Shown: positions 30,850 to 39,761, counted from the stretch's first letter. The stretch is 64,000 bases of DNA from Nocardia acididurans (GCF_016741815.1 NZ_JAERRJ010000001.1:62001-126000), one strand, 5' to 3'. The notes: generated from the letters alone by a model not told the origin. Translations and numbers: made by a program.

Positions 30850-31857
30850 TCAGAGCGCGCGCAGGCGGGGCGCGAGGTCCCGCTCGAACAGCTCCAGGAA
30901 CCGCTTCTGGTCGTGGCCGGGCGCGTGGAACACGAGGTGGTTCAGGCCCGCGTCGGTGTACTGCTTGATCTGCTCGACGGCCTGATCCGGGTCGCTCGCC
31001 ACGATCCAGCGCTTGGCGATCTGCTCGATGGGCAGGGCGTCGGCGGCGGCCTCCATCTCGATCGGGTCGGTGATGGAGTGCTTCTGCTCGGCGGTCAGCG
31101 ACAGCGGGGCCCAGAAGCGCGTATTCTCCAGCGCCAGTTCGGGATCGGTGTCGTAGGAGATCTTGATCTCGATCATGCGGTCGATATCGTCGACGGTGCG
31201 GCCGACCTTGGCCGCGCCCTCGGCCACGGCGGGCATGAGCTTCTCGGTGTAGAGGTCCATGCCCTTGCCGGAGGTGCAGATGAAACCGTCACCGGCGCGT
31301 CCGGCGTAGCGGGCCACCAGCGGGCCGCCCGCGGCGATGTAGACCGGGATGCCGCCCTTCGGGACGTCGTAGATGGAAGCGCCGACGGTCTTGTAGTACT
31401 GGCCGTCGAAGTCCACGCGGTCGCCGGTCCACAGGGCGCGCATGAGGTCCACGGATTCGCGCAGGCGCGCGAAACGCTCCTTGAACTCCGGCCATTCGCC
31501 CTGGTAGCCGGTGGCGATCTCGTTCAGCGCCTCGCCGGTGCCGACGCCGAGCATGATGCGCTCGGGGTACAGGCAGCCCATGGTCGCGAAGGCCTGGGCG
31601 ATGACCGCCGGGTTGTAGCGGAAGGTCGGGGTCAGCACCGAGGTGCCGAGCTGGATGCGCTGCGTGCGCTCGCCCACCGCGGCCATCCAGGCCAGCGAGA
31701 ACGGGGCGTGGCCGCCGTTGTGCCGCCAGGGCTGGAAGTGGTCGCTCACGGTGGCGCTGTCCATGCCGTGTTCCTCGGCCAGCACCGCGATCTCCACCAG
31801 TTCGCGGGGACCGAACTGTTCCGCCGACGCCTTGTATCCGAGCTTGAGGTCCTTCAC
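30850..31857 (-). CDS. fgd1: F420-dependent glucose-6-phosphate dehydrogenase
   Basis: 335 residues from GTG 31857 ([10 protein letters not shown]), chosen because AGGAG lies 8 nt upstream and the length then equals that of the M. tuberculosis enzyme; a GTG three codons earlier is possible. Luciferase-like TIM barrel. His40 and Trp44 (SDHFQPW) and the GTGEALNE Glu near 109 match the catalytic residues of FGD1. It oxidises glucose 6-phosphate to 6-phosphogluconolactone and supplies reduced F420 for F420H2-dependent reductases. Presence implies that the organism makes coenzyme F420. Confidence 0.95.
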   Translation of the reverse strand: MKDLKLGYKASAEQFGPRELVEIAVLAEEHGMDSATVSDHFQPWRHNGGHAPFSLAWMAAVGERTQRIQLGTSVLTPTFRYNPAVIAQAFATMGCLYPERIMLGVGTGEALNEIATGYQGEWPEFKERFARLRESVDLMRALWTGDRVDFDGQYYKTVGASIYDVPKGGIPVYIAAGGPLVARYAGRAGDGFICTSGKGMDLYTEKLMPAVAEGAAKVGRTVDDIDRMIEIKISYDTDPELALENTRFWAPLSLTAEQKHSITDPIEMEAAADALPIEQIAKRWIVASDPDQAVEQIKQYTDAGLNHLVFHAPGHDQKRFLELFERDLAPRLRAL

Positions 31858-32012
31858 CTGCGCCACTCCTGTCGCCTGTTCTGCGCTTGTGTCGTACTAC
31901 TTCGCACCATATGCCCGAAGCGCGGGCGGGTGTGGTGGGGGTCGCATACAGAACCGACCGGATGGGTTCACACACCCACGAGCCACGCGACAGCAAACTA
32001 GACTCGGACACC

Positions 32013-32813
32013 GTGACCAACACCAATGAGCCGATCCTCTCGTATCTGACCGACATGGATGGCGTGCTGGTGCACGAGAACCACCTGATCCCGGGCGCCG
32101 ACAAATTCCTCGCCGAACTGCGCACCAACGACATCCCGTTCCTGGTGCTCACCAACAACTCCATCTACACCGCCCGCGACCTGCAGGCCCGCCTGCGGCA
32201 CACCGGACTCGACATCCCCGTCGAATCCATCTGGACCTCGGCGCTGGCGACCGCTACCTTCCTCAACGACCAGCGACCCGGCGGAACCGCCTATGTCGTA
32301 GGCGAATCCGGCCTCACCACCGCGCTGCACGAGATCGGCTACGTGCTCACCGACAGCGACCCCGACTACGTGGTCCTCGGCGAAACCCGCACGTACTCCT
32401 TCGAAGCCATCACCACCGCCATCCGGCTGATCACCGCGGGCGCGCGCTTCATCGCCACCAACCCCGACGCCACCGGCCCGTCGCGCGAAGGCATCCTGCC
32501 CGCCACCGGCTCGGTCGCCGCCCTCATCACCCGTGCCACCGGCCGCGAGCCCTACTACGTCGGCAAACCCAACCCGCTCATGATGCGCTCGGCCCTGCGC
32601 CGCATCGGCGCGCACTCCCAGTCCACCGTCATGATCGGCGACCGCATGGACACCGACGTCATCTCCGGTCTGGAAGCGGGCCTGCGCACCATCCTGGTCA
32701 CCTCGGGCATCTCCGGCCGCACCACCGCCGAGAACTTCCCCTTCCGCCCCACCCTGACCATCGACTCGGTGGCGGACCTGGTCGGCCACACCCGGGCACC
32801 GTTCGACCTCTGA
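32013..32813 (+). CDS. HAD-family hydrolase, NagD-like
   Basis: 266 residues from GTG 32013. Motif I TDMDGVLV has nucleophile Asp14 and Asp16; motif II LTNNS, motif III GKPNPLM and motif IV IGDRMDTD follow, the HAD-IIA (NagD) pattern with a C2 cap domain. It probably dephosphorylates a small sugar- or nucleotide-phosphate. No ribosome site is visible, but a -10-like TAGACT (31999-32004) stands about 8 nt before the GTG, so the mRNA may be leaderless. Divergent from fgd1, with 155 bp between. Confidence 0.87.
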   Translation: MTNTNEPILSYLTDMDGVLVHENHLIPGADKFLAELRTNDIPFLVLTNNSIYTARDLQARLRHTGLDIPVESIWTSALATATFLNDQRPGGTAYVVGESGLTTALHEIGYVLTDSDPDYVVLGETRTYSFEAITTAIRLITAGARFIATNPDATGPSREGILPATGSVAALITRATGREPYYVGKPNPLMMRSALRRIGAHSQSTVMIGDRMDTDVISGLEAGLRTILVTSGISGRTTAENFPFRPTLTIDSVADLVGHTRAPFDL

Positions 32814-32833
32814 CCCTCGACGGAGCCACCTCG

Positions 32834-32903
32834 TCATTCCGGGCGTGCTTTTGGCCGGAATCCACACAGCCGCTGTGGATCCCAGCCAAAGCACGCTGGG
32901 ATG
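32834..32903. repeat. REP-like imperfect palindrome
   Basis: A 70-bp imperfect hairpin in the convergent gap between the HAD and marR genes. The left arm begins TCATTCCGGGCGTGC and the right arm, read on the other strand, begins TCATCCCAGCGTGC; both continue through TTTGGC to a central TCCACA-CAGCCGC-TGTGGA hairpin. The pattern resembles dispersed palindromic repeats in bacterial genomes and may also work as a bidirectional terminator. Confidence 0.6.
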
Positions 32904-32912
32904 ACCAGTGGG

Positions 32913-33359
32913 CTACCGCACTTCGATCGCCTCCAGCGCGGCCGAGAGCCTCGTCAGCGACTCGACGATCTGCGCGAATTGTTCGAGGCCGAGTTCGGCG
33001 GCGAGCTTGGCCGAGACCTCGGCATGCTGCGGGTCGATGCGCCGCACCGCTTCGTATCCGGCGTCGGTGACGGCCACGAGCTTGGCGCGGCGGTGGGCGG
33101 GATTCGGCCGATACTCGGCAAGTCCCTTGTCCACCAGCAGATCCGCGATGCGCTGCACGCTCTGCCGGGTGATACCCATCGCGCGCGCGATCCCGGCCAC
33201 CGGCAGCGGCTCGCGCAGCACCGCGCCCAGCACCTGCCACCACGCGGCGGTGATCCCGGCCGGACGGGCCAATTCCTCTGCGATGGCGAGGAATTGGCCG
33301 TTCAGCTTGAACGAGGTGATGGCGGCCTCGCTGAACAGATCCTGTTCGGACCGCGTCAT
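32913..33359 (-). CDS. MarR-family transcriptional regulator
   Basis: 148 residues. Winged helix: LPVAGIARAMGITRQSVQRIADLLVDKGL is the DNA-recognition region (about residues 51-79), then the wing NPAHRRAKLVAVTDAG; the ends are the dimerisation helices. The gene overlaps the DJ-1/PfpI gene by 4 nt, so the two are co-transcribed. Three TGACAG-N4-CTGTCA palindromes lie at the operon start (33985-34045) and are probably this protein's own operators, giving autorepression. The inducer may be an electrophile or other small stress signal, as in other MarR/DJ-1 pairs (inference). Confidence 0.88.
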   Translation of the reverse strand: MTRSEQDLFSEAAITSFKLNGQFLAIAEELARPAGITAAWWQVLGAVLREPLPVAGIARAMGITRQSVQRIADLLVDKGLAEYRPNPAHRRAKLVAVTDAGYEAVRRIDPQHAEVSAKLAAELGLEQFAQIVESLTRLSAALEAIEVR

Positions 33360-33985
33360 GCCCGCGACTCTTCGTATTCGGCCAGCGCGTAGAACCCGGC
33401 CGGATCGTTCTCACCGTAGAGCCGGTACCACGCCTCCAGGATGTGCGGCTCGTAGACGTCCAAGCGCGCGAAGATCTCTCGCGCGAAATCCACCGGCCGC
33501 GTTCCCGTGGCGGTGATCAGATCCCCGTCCCGCACCGCGGGCTCGGTCACGTAGTGCTCGCCGCCCGAATACCCGCTGAAACCAAGGTAATTCGGGTCGT
33601 TGCTGGTGTGCGGCCGCGCGTCCAGCAGCCCCGCCGACGCCAGCCCGAACGTGGCCCCGCAGATCGCCGCCACCGGCACCCCGGCCGCGAGGAACTCGCC
33701 CGCCTTCTCCGCGAACGCCTTCAATTCGCCGCTCTCCCAGGTGTCCGCGCCCGGCAGGATCAGCATGGCGCTGTCGGCAGGCGACAGTTCGCTCAGCACG
33801 ACATCCGGTACCACCCGCATACCGCCCGCCGAAACGACCGGCTCCGCGCTCAGCCCGACGGTGACAACCCGCCAGTTGCCCGGCTCCCGATGCCACAGCG
33901 GCCGGTTGATGTGGGCGGTGGCGTGCCCGACCTCCCAGTCGGCGAAGGTGTTGTAAACGGCCATGTGCACTGTCTTCGTGGTCAT
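33356..33985 (-). CDS. DJ-1/PfpI family protein
   Basis: 209 residues, class I glutamine-amidotransferase-like fold. Cys109 in AAICGATFGLA is the nucleophile-elbow cysteine. Family members act as glyoxalases, deglycases, chaperones or stress sensors; activity here is open. First gene of a two-gene operon with marR, and its start codon touches the first of three MarR-type operators. No signal peptide; cytoplasmic. Confidence 0.87.
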   Translation of the reverse strand: MTTKTVHMAVYNTFADWEVGHATAHINRPLWHREPGNWRVVTVGLSAEPVVSAGGMRVVPDVVLSELSPADSAMLILPGADTWESGELKAFAEKAGEFLAAGVPVAAICGATFGLASAGLLDARPHTSNDPNYLGFSGYSGGEHYVTEPAVRDGDLITATGTRPVDFAREIFARLDVYEPHILEAWYRLYGENDPAGFYALAEYEESRA

Positions 33986-34045
33986 GACAGTATTCTGTCA
34001 TCTTTGACAGCACACTGTCAATACTTTTCTGACAGCATCCTGTCA
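33985..34045. promoter_or_regulatory. three MarR-type operators
   Basis: Three palindromes of the form TGACAG-N4-CTGTCA: 33985-34000 (spacer TATT), 34005-34020 (CACA) and 34030-34045 (CATC). The arms are identical in all three while the spacers differ, which is good evidence of selection. Starts are 20 and 25 bp apart. The first overlaps the start codon of the DJ-1/PfpI gene. Confidence 0.85.
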
Positions 34046-34075
34046 AAGATGCGTACATGCAGGTCAGGACATGCG

Positions 34076-34117
34076 AAAACCCCGGAGACCGGGCCGATCA
34101 GGCCGTGGTCGCCGGGG
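34076..34117 (-). terminator. rho-independent terminator of the rhodanese-metZ operon
   Basis: Stem CCCCGGAGACC (34080-34090) with GGTCGCCGGGG (34107-34117), one mismatch, 16-nt loop. On the minus strand it is followed by TTTT. It lies 19 bp after the metZ stop codon. Confidence 0.75.
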
Positions 34118-34135
34118 CTTACGGATCGAGCGAAA

Positions 34136-35350
34136 TCAGCTCAGGGCGTGTTCGAGGTCGCCGAGGAGATCCTCGATGTCCTCCAGGCCGACCGAGATTC
34201 GGACGACGCCGTCGGTGATGCCCACGGCCGCACGGCCTTCCGGGCCCATCGCACGATGGGTGGTGGTGGCGGGGTGGGTGATCAGGGTCTTGGCGTCACC
34301 GAGATTGTTGGAGATGTCGATGATGCGCAGACCGTTGAGCACCTCGAAGGCGCGCTTCTTGCCTTCGCCCTCAGGGGCTTTCAGCTCGAAGGTGACCACG
34401 GTGCCGCCGCCGGACATCTGCGCCTGAGCCAGGTCGTACTGCGGGTGCGACTTCAGGAACGGGTACTTCACCCAGGCCACGGCCGGGTGCTGCTCCAGGA
34501 ACTCGGCGATGCGCAGCGCCGAGGCGTTGGACTGACGGACGCGCAGGGGCATGGTCTCCAGGCCCTTGAGCAGGGTCCAGGCATTGAAGGGGCTCAGGGC
34601 CGGACCCGTGTGGCGCATCAGGTTTTTCACCGGGCCGTCGATGTACTCCTGCGAGCCGAGGATCGCACCGCCGAGCACGCGGCCCTGGCCGTCGATGTGC
34701 TTGGTGCCGGAGTAGACGAGGACATCCGCGCCCAGTTCGAAACCGCGCTGCAGCAGCGGGGTGGCGAAAACGTTGTCCAGCACCACCTTCGCGCCCGCGG
34801 CGTGCGCGAGTTCGGTGACGCGGCGGACATCCACCAGCGACTGCATGGGGTTCGAGGGGGTCTCGAAGAAGACGGCCTGGGTGGGCACCGACAGCGCCTC
34901 TTCCCACTGATCCAGGTCTTCGCCGTCGACGAAAACCGTTTCCACGCCCCAGCGCGGCAGGATCTCGTTGCACACCACGAAGCAGGAACCGAACAGGCTG
35001 CGGGCGGCGACCAGCCGGTCGCCCGCGCCGAGCAGCGCGCCCAGTGCGGTGAACACCGCGGACATGCCCGACGCTGTCGCGAAGGCCGCTTCCGCGCCGT
35101 CGATCAGGCGCAGCCGCTCCTCGAACATGGCGACCGTGGGATTGCCGTAGCGGGAGTAGACGAAATGCTCGATATCGCCGGTGAAGGAGGCTTCCGCGGC
35201 CTCGGCGCTCTCGTAGACGAACCCGGAGGACAGGAACAGCGCCTCCGAGGTCTCCTCGAAACCGGAACGCCGCACACCGCCGCGCACGCCGAGCGTGGCC
35301 GGGCCGACACCCTCGGGCAGCGGCTTGTCGAATGCGCCACCAGTGATCAC
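34136..35350 (-). CDS. metZ: O-succinylhomoserine sulfhydrylase MetZ
   Basis: 404 residues from GTG 35350, chosen for the GGAGG 5 nt upstream; the longer frame is not protein-like. Cys/Met metabolism PLP-enzyme family: PLP Lys217 in YSGTKHIDGQG, SRYGNPTV and FFETPSNP are the hallmark segments. It condenses O-succinylhomoserine with sulfide to homocysteine for methionine synthesis. Co-transcribed with the upstream rhodanese gene (34-nt gap); the pair corresponds to Rv0391-Rv0390 in M. tuberculosis and lies behind a SAM-IV riboswitch, which should switch it off when S-adenosylmethionine is plentiful. Confidence 0.94.
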   Translation of the reverse strand: MITGGAFDKPLPEGVGPATLGVRGGVRRSGFEETSEALFLSSGFVYESAEAAEASFTGDIEHFVYSRYGNPTVAMFEERLRLIDGAEAAFATASGMSAVFTALGALLGAGDRLVAARSLFGSCFVVCNEILPRWGVETVFVDGEDLDQWEEALSVPTQAVFFETPSNPMQSLVDVRRVTELAHAAGAKVVLDNVFATPLLQRGFELGADVLVYSGTKHIDGQGRVLGGAILGSQEYIDGPVKNLMRHTGPALSPFNAWTLLKGLETMPLRVRQSNASALRIAEFLEQHPAVAWVKYPFLKSHPQYDLAQAQMSGGGTVVTFELKAPEGEGKKRAFEVLNGLRIIDISNNLGDAKTLITHPATTTHRAMGPEGRAAVGITDGVVRISVGLEDIEDLLGDLEHALS

Positions 35351-35384
35351 GACTGCCTCCAATCCAGGAAGTTCGGGACCGCGC

Positions 35385-35807
35385 TCACGACTGCCGCCAC
35401 GGCAAACCGTCGGCACGCCAGCCGTTCTGACCGCGGTGCCCCTGCGCGTCGAGCGCGCCTTCGAAACCCTCGACCACGTTGAAGGACGGCGCGAAACCCA
35501 GGGCGGTGGCCGTGGTGGCCGCACCGATGGACCGCTGCCCCGAACGACAGATGAAGATGACCGGTGCGTCGGACTCCGAATTCCGGTCGGCGAGAGCCTG
35601 TTTCAGCTGGTCCACGAACCGCGGATTGCGGGTGCCGGAGAAGTCCACCCACTCGATCAGGGCGGTCGGGCGGCCGATGCCGCTGGTGTCGGGCACGCCG
35701 ACGAACCGCCATTCGGCCTCGGTGCGCACATCGACCAGCACCGCATCCGGATTGTCGCGCAACAGTTCCCACGCCTGCTTCGGCGTGATGTCACCCGCGT
35801 AGCTCAC
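35385..35807 (-). CDS. single-domain rhodanese-like protein
   Basis: 140 residues, one rhodanese domain. Active-site Cys87 in FICRSGQRS, and the domain begins VLVDVRTEAEW. It probably carries persulfide sulfur and may feed sulfide to MetZ, which is encoded next in the operon. First gene behind the SAM-IV riboswitch, and matching Rv0390 in position and size. Confidence 0.9.
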   Translation of the reverse strand: MSYAGDITPKQAWELLRDNPDAVLVDVRTEAEWRFVGVPDTSGIGRPTALIEWVDFSGTRNPRFVDQLKQALADRNSESDAPVIFICRSGQRSIGAATTATALGFAPSFNVVEGFEGALDAQGHRGQNGWRADGLPWRQS

Positions 35808-35824
35808 TCGAACCTCCTGTGAAT

Positions 35825-35936
35825 CCGCACTTGCCGCACCACGGATGATGCGGGCCAGGTCGTCACCCGGAGCACCCCACCGCGGAGGAGGGTTGCCGAC
35901 CAGCCAGCCGGGGCTTGGCGCTGGTACTCATGACCT
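35825..35936 (-). promoter_or_regulatory. SAM-IV riboswitch
   Basis: Read on the minus strand from 35936: AGGTCATGAGTACCAGCGCC, then CCCCGGCTGGCTGG, CGGCAACCCTCC, CGCGGTGGGGTGC and the closing GGGTGACGACCT at 35857. These are the conserved elements of the actinobacterial SAM-IV aptamer: P1 closed by AGGTC/GACCT, the S-adenosylmethionine core and the GGCAACCCTCC block. The 3' extension with GCCCGCATC...GTGCGGATTC completes its extra stem. It ends about 17 nt before the rhodanese start, whose ribosome site CAGGAGGT lies just beyond, so control of translation or of termination is possible. Confidence 0.9.
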
Positions 35937-35988
35937 GCGATTGAGATTGCCCGGACCGGTGCCCGGCTGTCAAACGGTGCCCGGCCGG

Positions 35989-36426
35989 CTAGCTGTTGCA
36001 GACCAGCCAGACCCTGTCGGTGCGGGCGAAATGCCAGGTCGAGGTGGACTCGACACCGTTGGTGCGGACGGTGACCTGCGCGGTGGCCTGATCGCCGTTC
36101 ACCTCGGCGGCGTCCAGCTTCAGTAGGTCGAAGGTCGCCGACATCTCGCCGGTGGGGACCTTCAGCGGGGCGCGGTTCGGGTCGAATCCCGGACAGGTGA
36201 CGGTGGGATCCAGCACGTCGGTGCCGGTGCGGGATGCGGTGTAGTTGCGGGCCGCGACGGCCAGCCGATCGGAATCTGTGACATTCTTCTCAGCCGGCGA
36301 CACCAGCGCCGCAATAACAATTCCGATGATTACAACCATGATGACCCCGGCCGCCAGCAGGAACGGCAGCAGTGTCCGGGTCTCACCCTGATCGATCCGT
36401 ACCGGCTGGTCATCGACGTCGCTCAT
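35989..36426 (-). CDS. single-pass membrane protein, unknown function
   Basis: 145 residues from ATG 36426 (MSDVDDQPVRID); an ATG at 36450 is possible. A short cytoplasmic acidic N-terminus, one membrane helix (about residues 17-42), then an extracytoplasmic domain of about 100 residues with two cysteines (VTCPG and the C-terminal VWLVCNS) that could form a disulfide. The domain has the size and alternating pattern of small alpha+beta (NTF2-like) secreted domains of mycolate actinobacteria, but I do not recognise the family. Lies upstream of the metZ riboswitch on the same strand. Confidence 0.7.
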   Translation of the reverse strand: MSDVDDQPVRIDQGETRTLLPFLLAAGVIMVVIIGIVIAALVSPAEKNVTDSDRLAVAARNYTASRTGTDVLDPTVTCPGFDPNRAPLKVPTGEMSATFDLLKLDAAEVNGDQATAQVTVRTNGVESTSTWHFARTDRVWLVCNS

Positions 36427-36645
36427 GGGTAGATCATGCCTGCTCGACATGGGTGTCCGGGCCACGACACCGGTTCTGGCACCGGATGGCCGCGCACGTG
36501 ATTGCGCACACCACGCAACAGGGGTGGTCCGCCTCACCGATAGAATCGGCACAATTCCCGCACGAAAGCGGAAATAGCAAGACCAACGCAGCAACGCTGC
36601 AGCGTCGGGGGTACCGGAGAGAAAGGCACCACCCGAGACAGGGCG

Positions 36646-36664
36646 TCAACTTAGCCTAAGCTAA
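36646..36664. promoter_or_regulatory. candidate IdeR/DtxR iron box
   Basis: The 19-mer TCAACTTAGCCTAAGCTAA carries the exact core TTAGCCTAA and matches 15 of 19 positions of the IdeR consensus TTAGGTTAGSCTAACCTAA. It also contains the perfect palindrome CTTAGC-CTAA-GCTAAG. It lies 50 bp upstream of the fprA start, a suitable place for iron-dependent repression. Confidence 0.6.
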
Positions 36665-36714
36665 GAAAGACGGCTGACGGCAAGATAGTTTCGACCCAAA
36701 GGGTGCGCGTAAGA

Positions 36715-38127
36715 ATGACCGAACAGAGTGCAGCGACCCGCCCGCTCCGCATTGCGATCGTGGGCGCGGGCCCGGCCGGCATCTACGCCGCCGACGCGTT
36801 GATGAAGTCCGACACCCCCGCCGGGTTCGACGACGTGAGCATCGACCTGTACGAGCGGATGCCCGCCCCGTTCGGCCTGATCCGCTACGGCGTCGCGCCG
36901 GACCACCCGCGGATCAAGGGCATCATCACCGCCCTGCACAAGGTGCTCGACAAGCCGCAGGTCCGCCTGCTCGGCAATATCGACTACGGCGTCGACATCA
37001 CCCTCGAGGACCTGCAGCGGTTCTACGACGCCATCATCTTCTCCACCGGCGCCAACGCCGACCGCGCACTCGAGATCCCCGGCATCGAGCTCGACGGCTC
37101 CTACGGCGCCGCGGACTTCGTGTCCTGGTACGACGGGCACCCCGACGTGCCGCGCACCTGGCCCCTGGACGCGAAGAAGGTCGCGGTCCTCGGTGTCGGC
37201 AACGTCGCCCTGGACGTGGCGCGCGTGCTGGCCAAGACCGGTGACGAACTGCTGCCCACCGAGATCCCGCCGAACGTCTACGAGGGGTTGAAGAACAACC
37301 AGGCCCTCGAGGTGCACGTGTTCGGCCGCCGCGGTCCCGCCCAGGCCAAGTTCACGCCGCTGGAGCTGCGCGAGCTGGATCATTCGCCGACCATCGAGGT
37401 CATCGTCGATCCCGAGGACATCGACTACGACGAGGGCTCCGAGGCCGCGCGCCGCCACTCCAAGCAGGTCGACATGATCTGCAATACCTTGGAGCAGTGG
37501 GCCATCCGCGATATCGGCGACCGCCCGCACAAGCTCTACCTGCACTTCTTCGAGTCCCCCGCCGAGGTGCTCGGCGACGCTGACGGCAAGGTCGTCGGCC
37601 TGCGCACCGAGCGCACCTCGCTCGACGGCACCGGCAACTGCAAGGGCACCGGCGAGTTCAAGGACTGGGACATCCAGGCCGTGTACCGCGCGGTCGGCTA
37701 CCTATCGCAGAACATTCCGGCGCTGCCGTTCGACGATCAGGCCGGCACCGTGCCCAACGAGGCCGGTCGCGTGCTGATCGACGAGGACGCCGACGGTTCG
37801 GCCCGCTACCTGCCGCAGACCTACGTCACCGGCTGGATCAAGCGCGGCCCGGTCGGCCTCATCGGCCACACCAAGGGCGACGCCAACGAGACCATCGCCT
37901 GCCTGCTCGACGACGTCGCCTCCTTCACCGCGGCCCCCGAGCCGGAGTTGGAGGCCGTCACCGGGTTCCTGGAGGGCAAGGGCATCCCGTTCACCACGTG
38001 GGCCGGCTGGTACCGCCTCGACGCCCACGAGCGGGCGCTGGGCGAGCCGGAGGGCCGCGAGCGCGTCAAGGTCGTGGAGCGCGAGGACATGCTGCGCGCT
38101 TCCGAACCGGACAAGGTTTCCAAGTAG
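36715..38127 (+). CDS. fprA: ferredoxin-NADP+ reductase FprA
   Basis: 470 residues from ATG 36715; a GTG at 36703 would add four. Adrenodoxin-reductase-like: FAD site RIAIVGAGPAGIYAAD, the YGVAPDHPRIK segment, NADP-binding VLGVGNVALDVAR and VFGRRGPAQAKFT, and the C-terminal YVTGWIKRGPVGLIGHTKGDA. It passes electrons from NADPH to ferredoxins, for example for cytochromes P450 or iron mobilisation. No fused ferredoxin domain is present, so it is FprA rather than FprB type. An iron box just upstream suggests iron-responsive expression. Confidence 0.92.
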   Translation: MTEQSAATRPLRIAIVGAGPAGIYAADALMKSDTPAGFDDVSIDLYERMPAPFGLIRYGVAPDHPRIKGIITALHKVLDKPQVRLLGNIDYGVDITLEDLQRFYDAIIFSTGANADRALEIPGIELDGSYGAADFVSWYDGHPDVPRTWPLDAKKVAVLGVGNVALDVARVLAKTGDELLPTEIPPNVYEGLKNNQALEVHVFGRRGPAQAKFTPLELRELDHSPTIEVIVDPEDIDYDEGSEAARRHSKQVDMICNTLEQWAIRDIGDRPHKLYLHFFESPAEVLGDADGKVVGLRTERTSLDGTGNCKGTGEFKDWDIQAVYRAVGYLSQNIPALPFDDQAGTVPNEAGRVLIDEDADGSARYLPQTYVTGWIKRGPVGLIGHTKGDANETIACLLDDVASFTAAPEPELEAVTGFLEGKGIPFTTWAGWYRLDAHERALGEPEGRERVKVVEREDMLRASEPDKVSK

Positions 38128-38202
38128 GGTCTGACCTGGGAGTAATCCACCAGGCGGACAAGGACTTCCGCACTTGTCACCGTTCTGAGGCATGCTGATC
38201 AC

Positions 38203-39075
38203 GTGTTCGATGCCCATGTCCATCTGATCGATCCGCGGTTCCCGCTGATCGAGAACGAGGGCTACCTGCCCGACCCGTACACCATCGCCGATTACAAGCG
38301 GCGCATGTCGCGCTTCGACATCGACGGTGGTGCCGTGGTCAGCGGGTCCTTCCAGGGCACGGATCAGACCTACCTGCGCGCGGCGCTGGCCGAGCTCGGT
38401 GACGGGTGGATCGGAGTCACCAACCTGTCGCCGGACGCCGAGGACGACGAGATCGTGGATCTCAACTTCGCGGGCGTCCGGGCCATCCGGTTCAACCTGA
38501 AACGAGCGGGCGGCGACATCGTCGGCCTCACCATGCTGGCGCTGCGGGCCTGGGAGATCGCGCGCTGGCATGTGGAGCTCTACATCGACGGCTCCATGCT
38601 CGGGTCGCTGGAGCCGGTGATCACCAAACTGCCGAAGCTGTCCATCGACCATATGGGCATGTCCGACGAATGCCTGCCCTACCTGCTGAATCTGGTCGAT
38701 CGCGGCGCCAAGGTGAAGGCGTCCGGCTTCGGCCGGGTGTCCATGGATGTCGGGTCCGCGCTGCACAAGATCCACACCGTGAATCCCGAAGCGCTCATGT
38801 TCGGCACCGACCTGCCGGGCACCCGCGCCGGGCGGCCGTTCCTGGACTCCGACGTCGACCTGATCGCCGACGCCGTGGGCCCGGATCTGCACCGCGTCCT
38901 CGAGGACAACGCCCGCGCCTTCTACGGCCTGCCCGCCAAGGAACGCCACTTCGAAGACCCGAATCCGACTCTGCGCCTTGATGCTTCGCAAGCGCCGACG
39001 CTGCGGCTGCGCCGTTCGGAACTACCGCTGCCGCCTCCGCCGACGCTCCCGCTGCCGCGTATCGACCGCCGCTAG
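38203..39075 (+). CDS. amidohydrolase-type TIM-barrel metal hydrolase
   Basis: 290 residues from GTG 38203. Metal ligands of the amidohydrolase-2 class are visible: HVH at residues 5-7 (FDAHVHLID), SIDHMGMSD near 148 and FGTDLPGTR near 198, with Asp the usual last ligand. Substrates of the class are lactones, carboxylic acids and aromatic acids; not predictable here. The C-terminal 30 residues are an added Leu/Pro/Arg-rich tail that overlaps the stop codon of the convergent DUF456 gene by 4 nt. No partner gene indicates a pathway. Confidence 0.8.
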   Translation: MFDAHVHLIDPRFPLIENEGYLPDPYTIADYKRRMSRFDIDGGAVVSGSFQGTDQTYLRAALAELGDGWIGVTNLSPDAEDDEIVDLNFAGVRAIRFNLKRAGGDIVGLTMLALRAWEIARWHVELYIDGSMLGSLEPVITKLPKLSIDHMGMSDECLPYLLNLVDRGAKVKASGFGRVSMDVGSALHKIHTVNPEALMFGTDLPGTRAGRPFLDSDVDLIADAVGPDLHRVLEDNARAFYGLPAKERHFEDPNPTLRLDASQAPTLRLRRSELPLPPPPTLPLPRIDRR

Positions 39076-39554
39076 ACCACGATCGCGGCGGCCAGCCAGA
39101 TGCCGGCCGCCAGCAGCGCGCCGAACAGTTCGACCAGAATCGACAGCCCGACGCCCTTGAGCGCCTCGATGGTCGACGGCCACGCCCGCTGATGGTTCCC
39201 GAGCCGCTGCAGTTCCGAAACATATACTCCGAGAACGAATCCCAGCAGCAGCCCGATCACCGGTATCACGAAGAACCCGACGATGCCGAGCACCGCGCCG
39301 AGCACGATCGACCGCGTCGGCACCCCCGCCACCTGCATCTTCCGCCCCGGCCAGGTGTATTTGACCACCCCGGTGATCACGAGAAGCGTTGCGCAGACCG
39401 CGAATACGGTCCACGCGGTGGTCCCGCCGGTGACGAACGCCCACACCCCGATCGCGGCGAGGATCAACAGCACCCCGGGCAGCACAGGCACGATGACCCC
39501 CACCAGCCCGATCAGAATCGCGAGGCCGACCAGAACCTCACCCGTTGCGCTCAC
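39072..39554 (-). CDS. DUF456 membrane protein
   Basis: 160 residues from GTG 39554, behind GGAGGAG. Five hydrophobic segments: about 7-27, 29-50, 54-68, 78-112 (a hairpin with PVIGLLLGFVLGVY) and 136-159. GVIVPVLPGVLLILAAIGVWAF at the start is the DUF456 signature. Function unknown; often found alone. It ends with its stop codon overlapping that of the convergent amidohydrolase gene. Confidence 0.82.
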   Translation of the reverse strand: MSATGEVLVGLAILIGLVGVIVPVLPGVLLILAAIGVWAFVTGGTTAWTVFAVCATLLVITGVVKYTWPGRKMQVAGVPTRSIVLGAVLGIVGFFVIPVIGLLLGFVLGVYVSELQRLGNHQRAWPSTIEALKGVGLSILVELFGALLAAGIWLAAAIVV

Positions 39555-39761
39555 TTCGACTCCTCCACTCGGTTCCCACGATTCTCGCGTAACCGGCCGC
39601 ACCGGGGAGGTGGTCTCGCACACCGGTGTCGGTGCCCGCTGACGGTCCCGGCGCGGCACCGAGCCCGGGGGTGTGAGGGCACCCCGCCCGCAGTTATTGT
39701 CATACTGTCAACACCGGCATGTGACCCGGTGCGCAGGATCGACGATGAACCGAGGTAGGGC

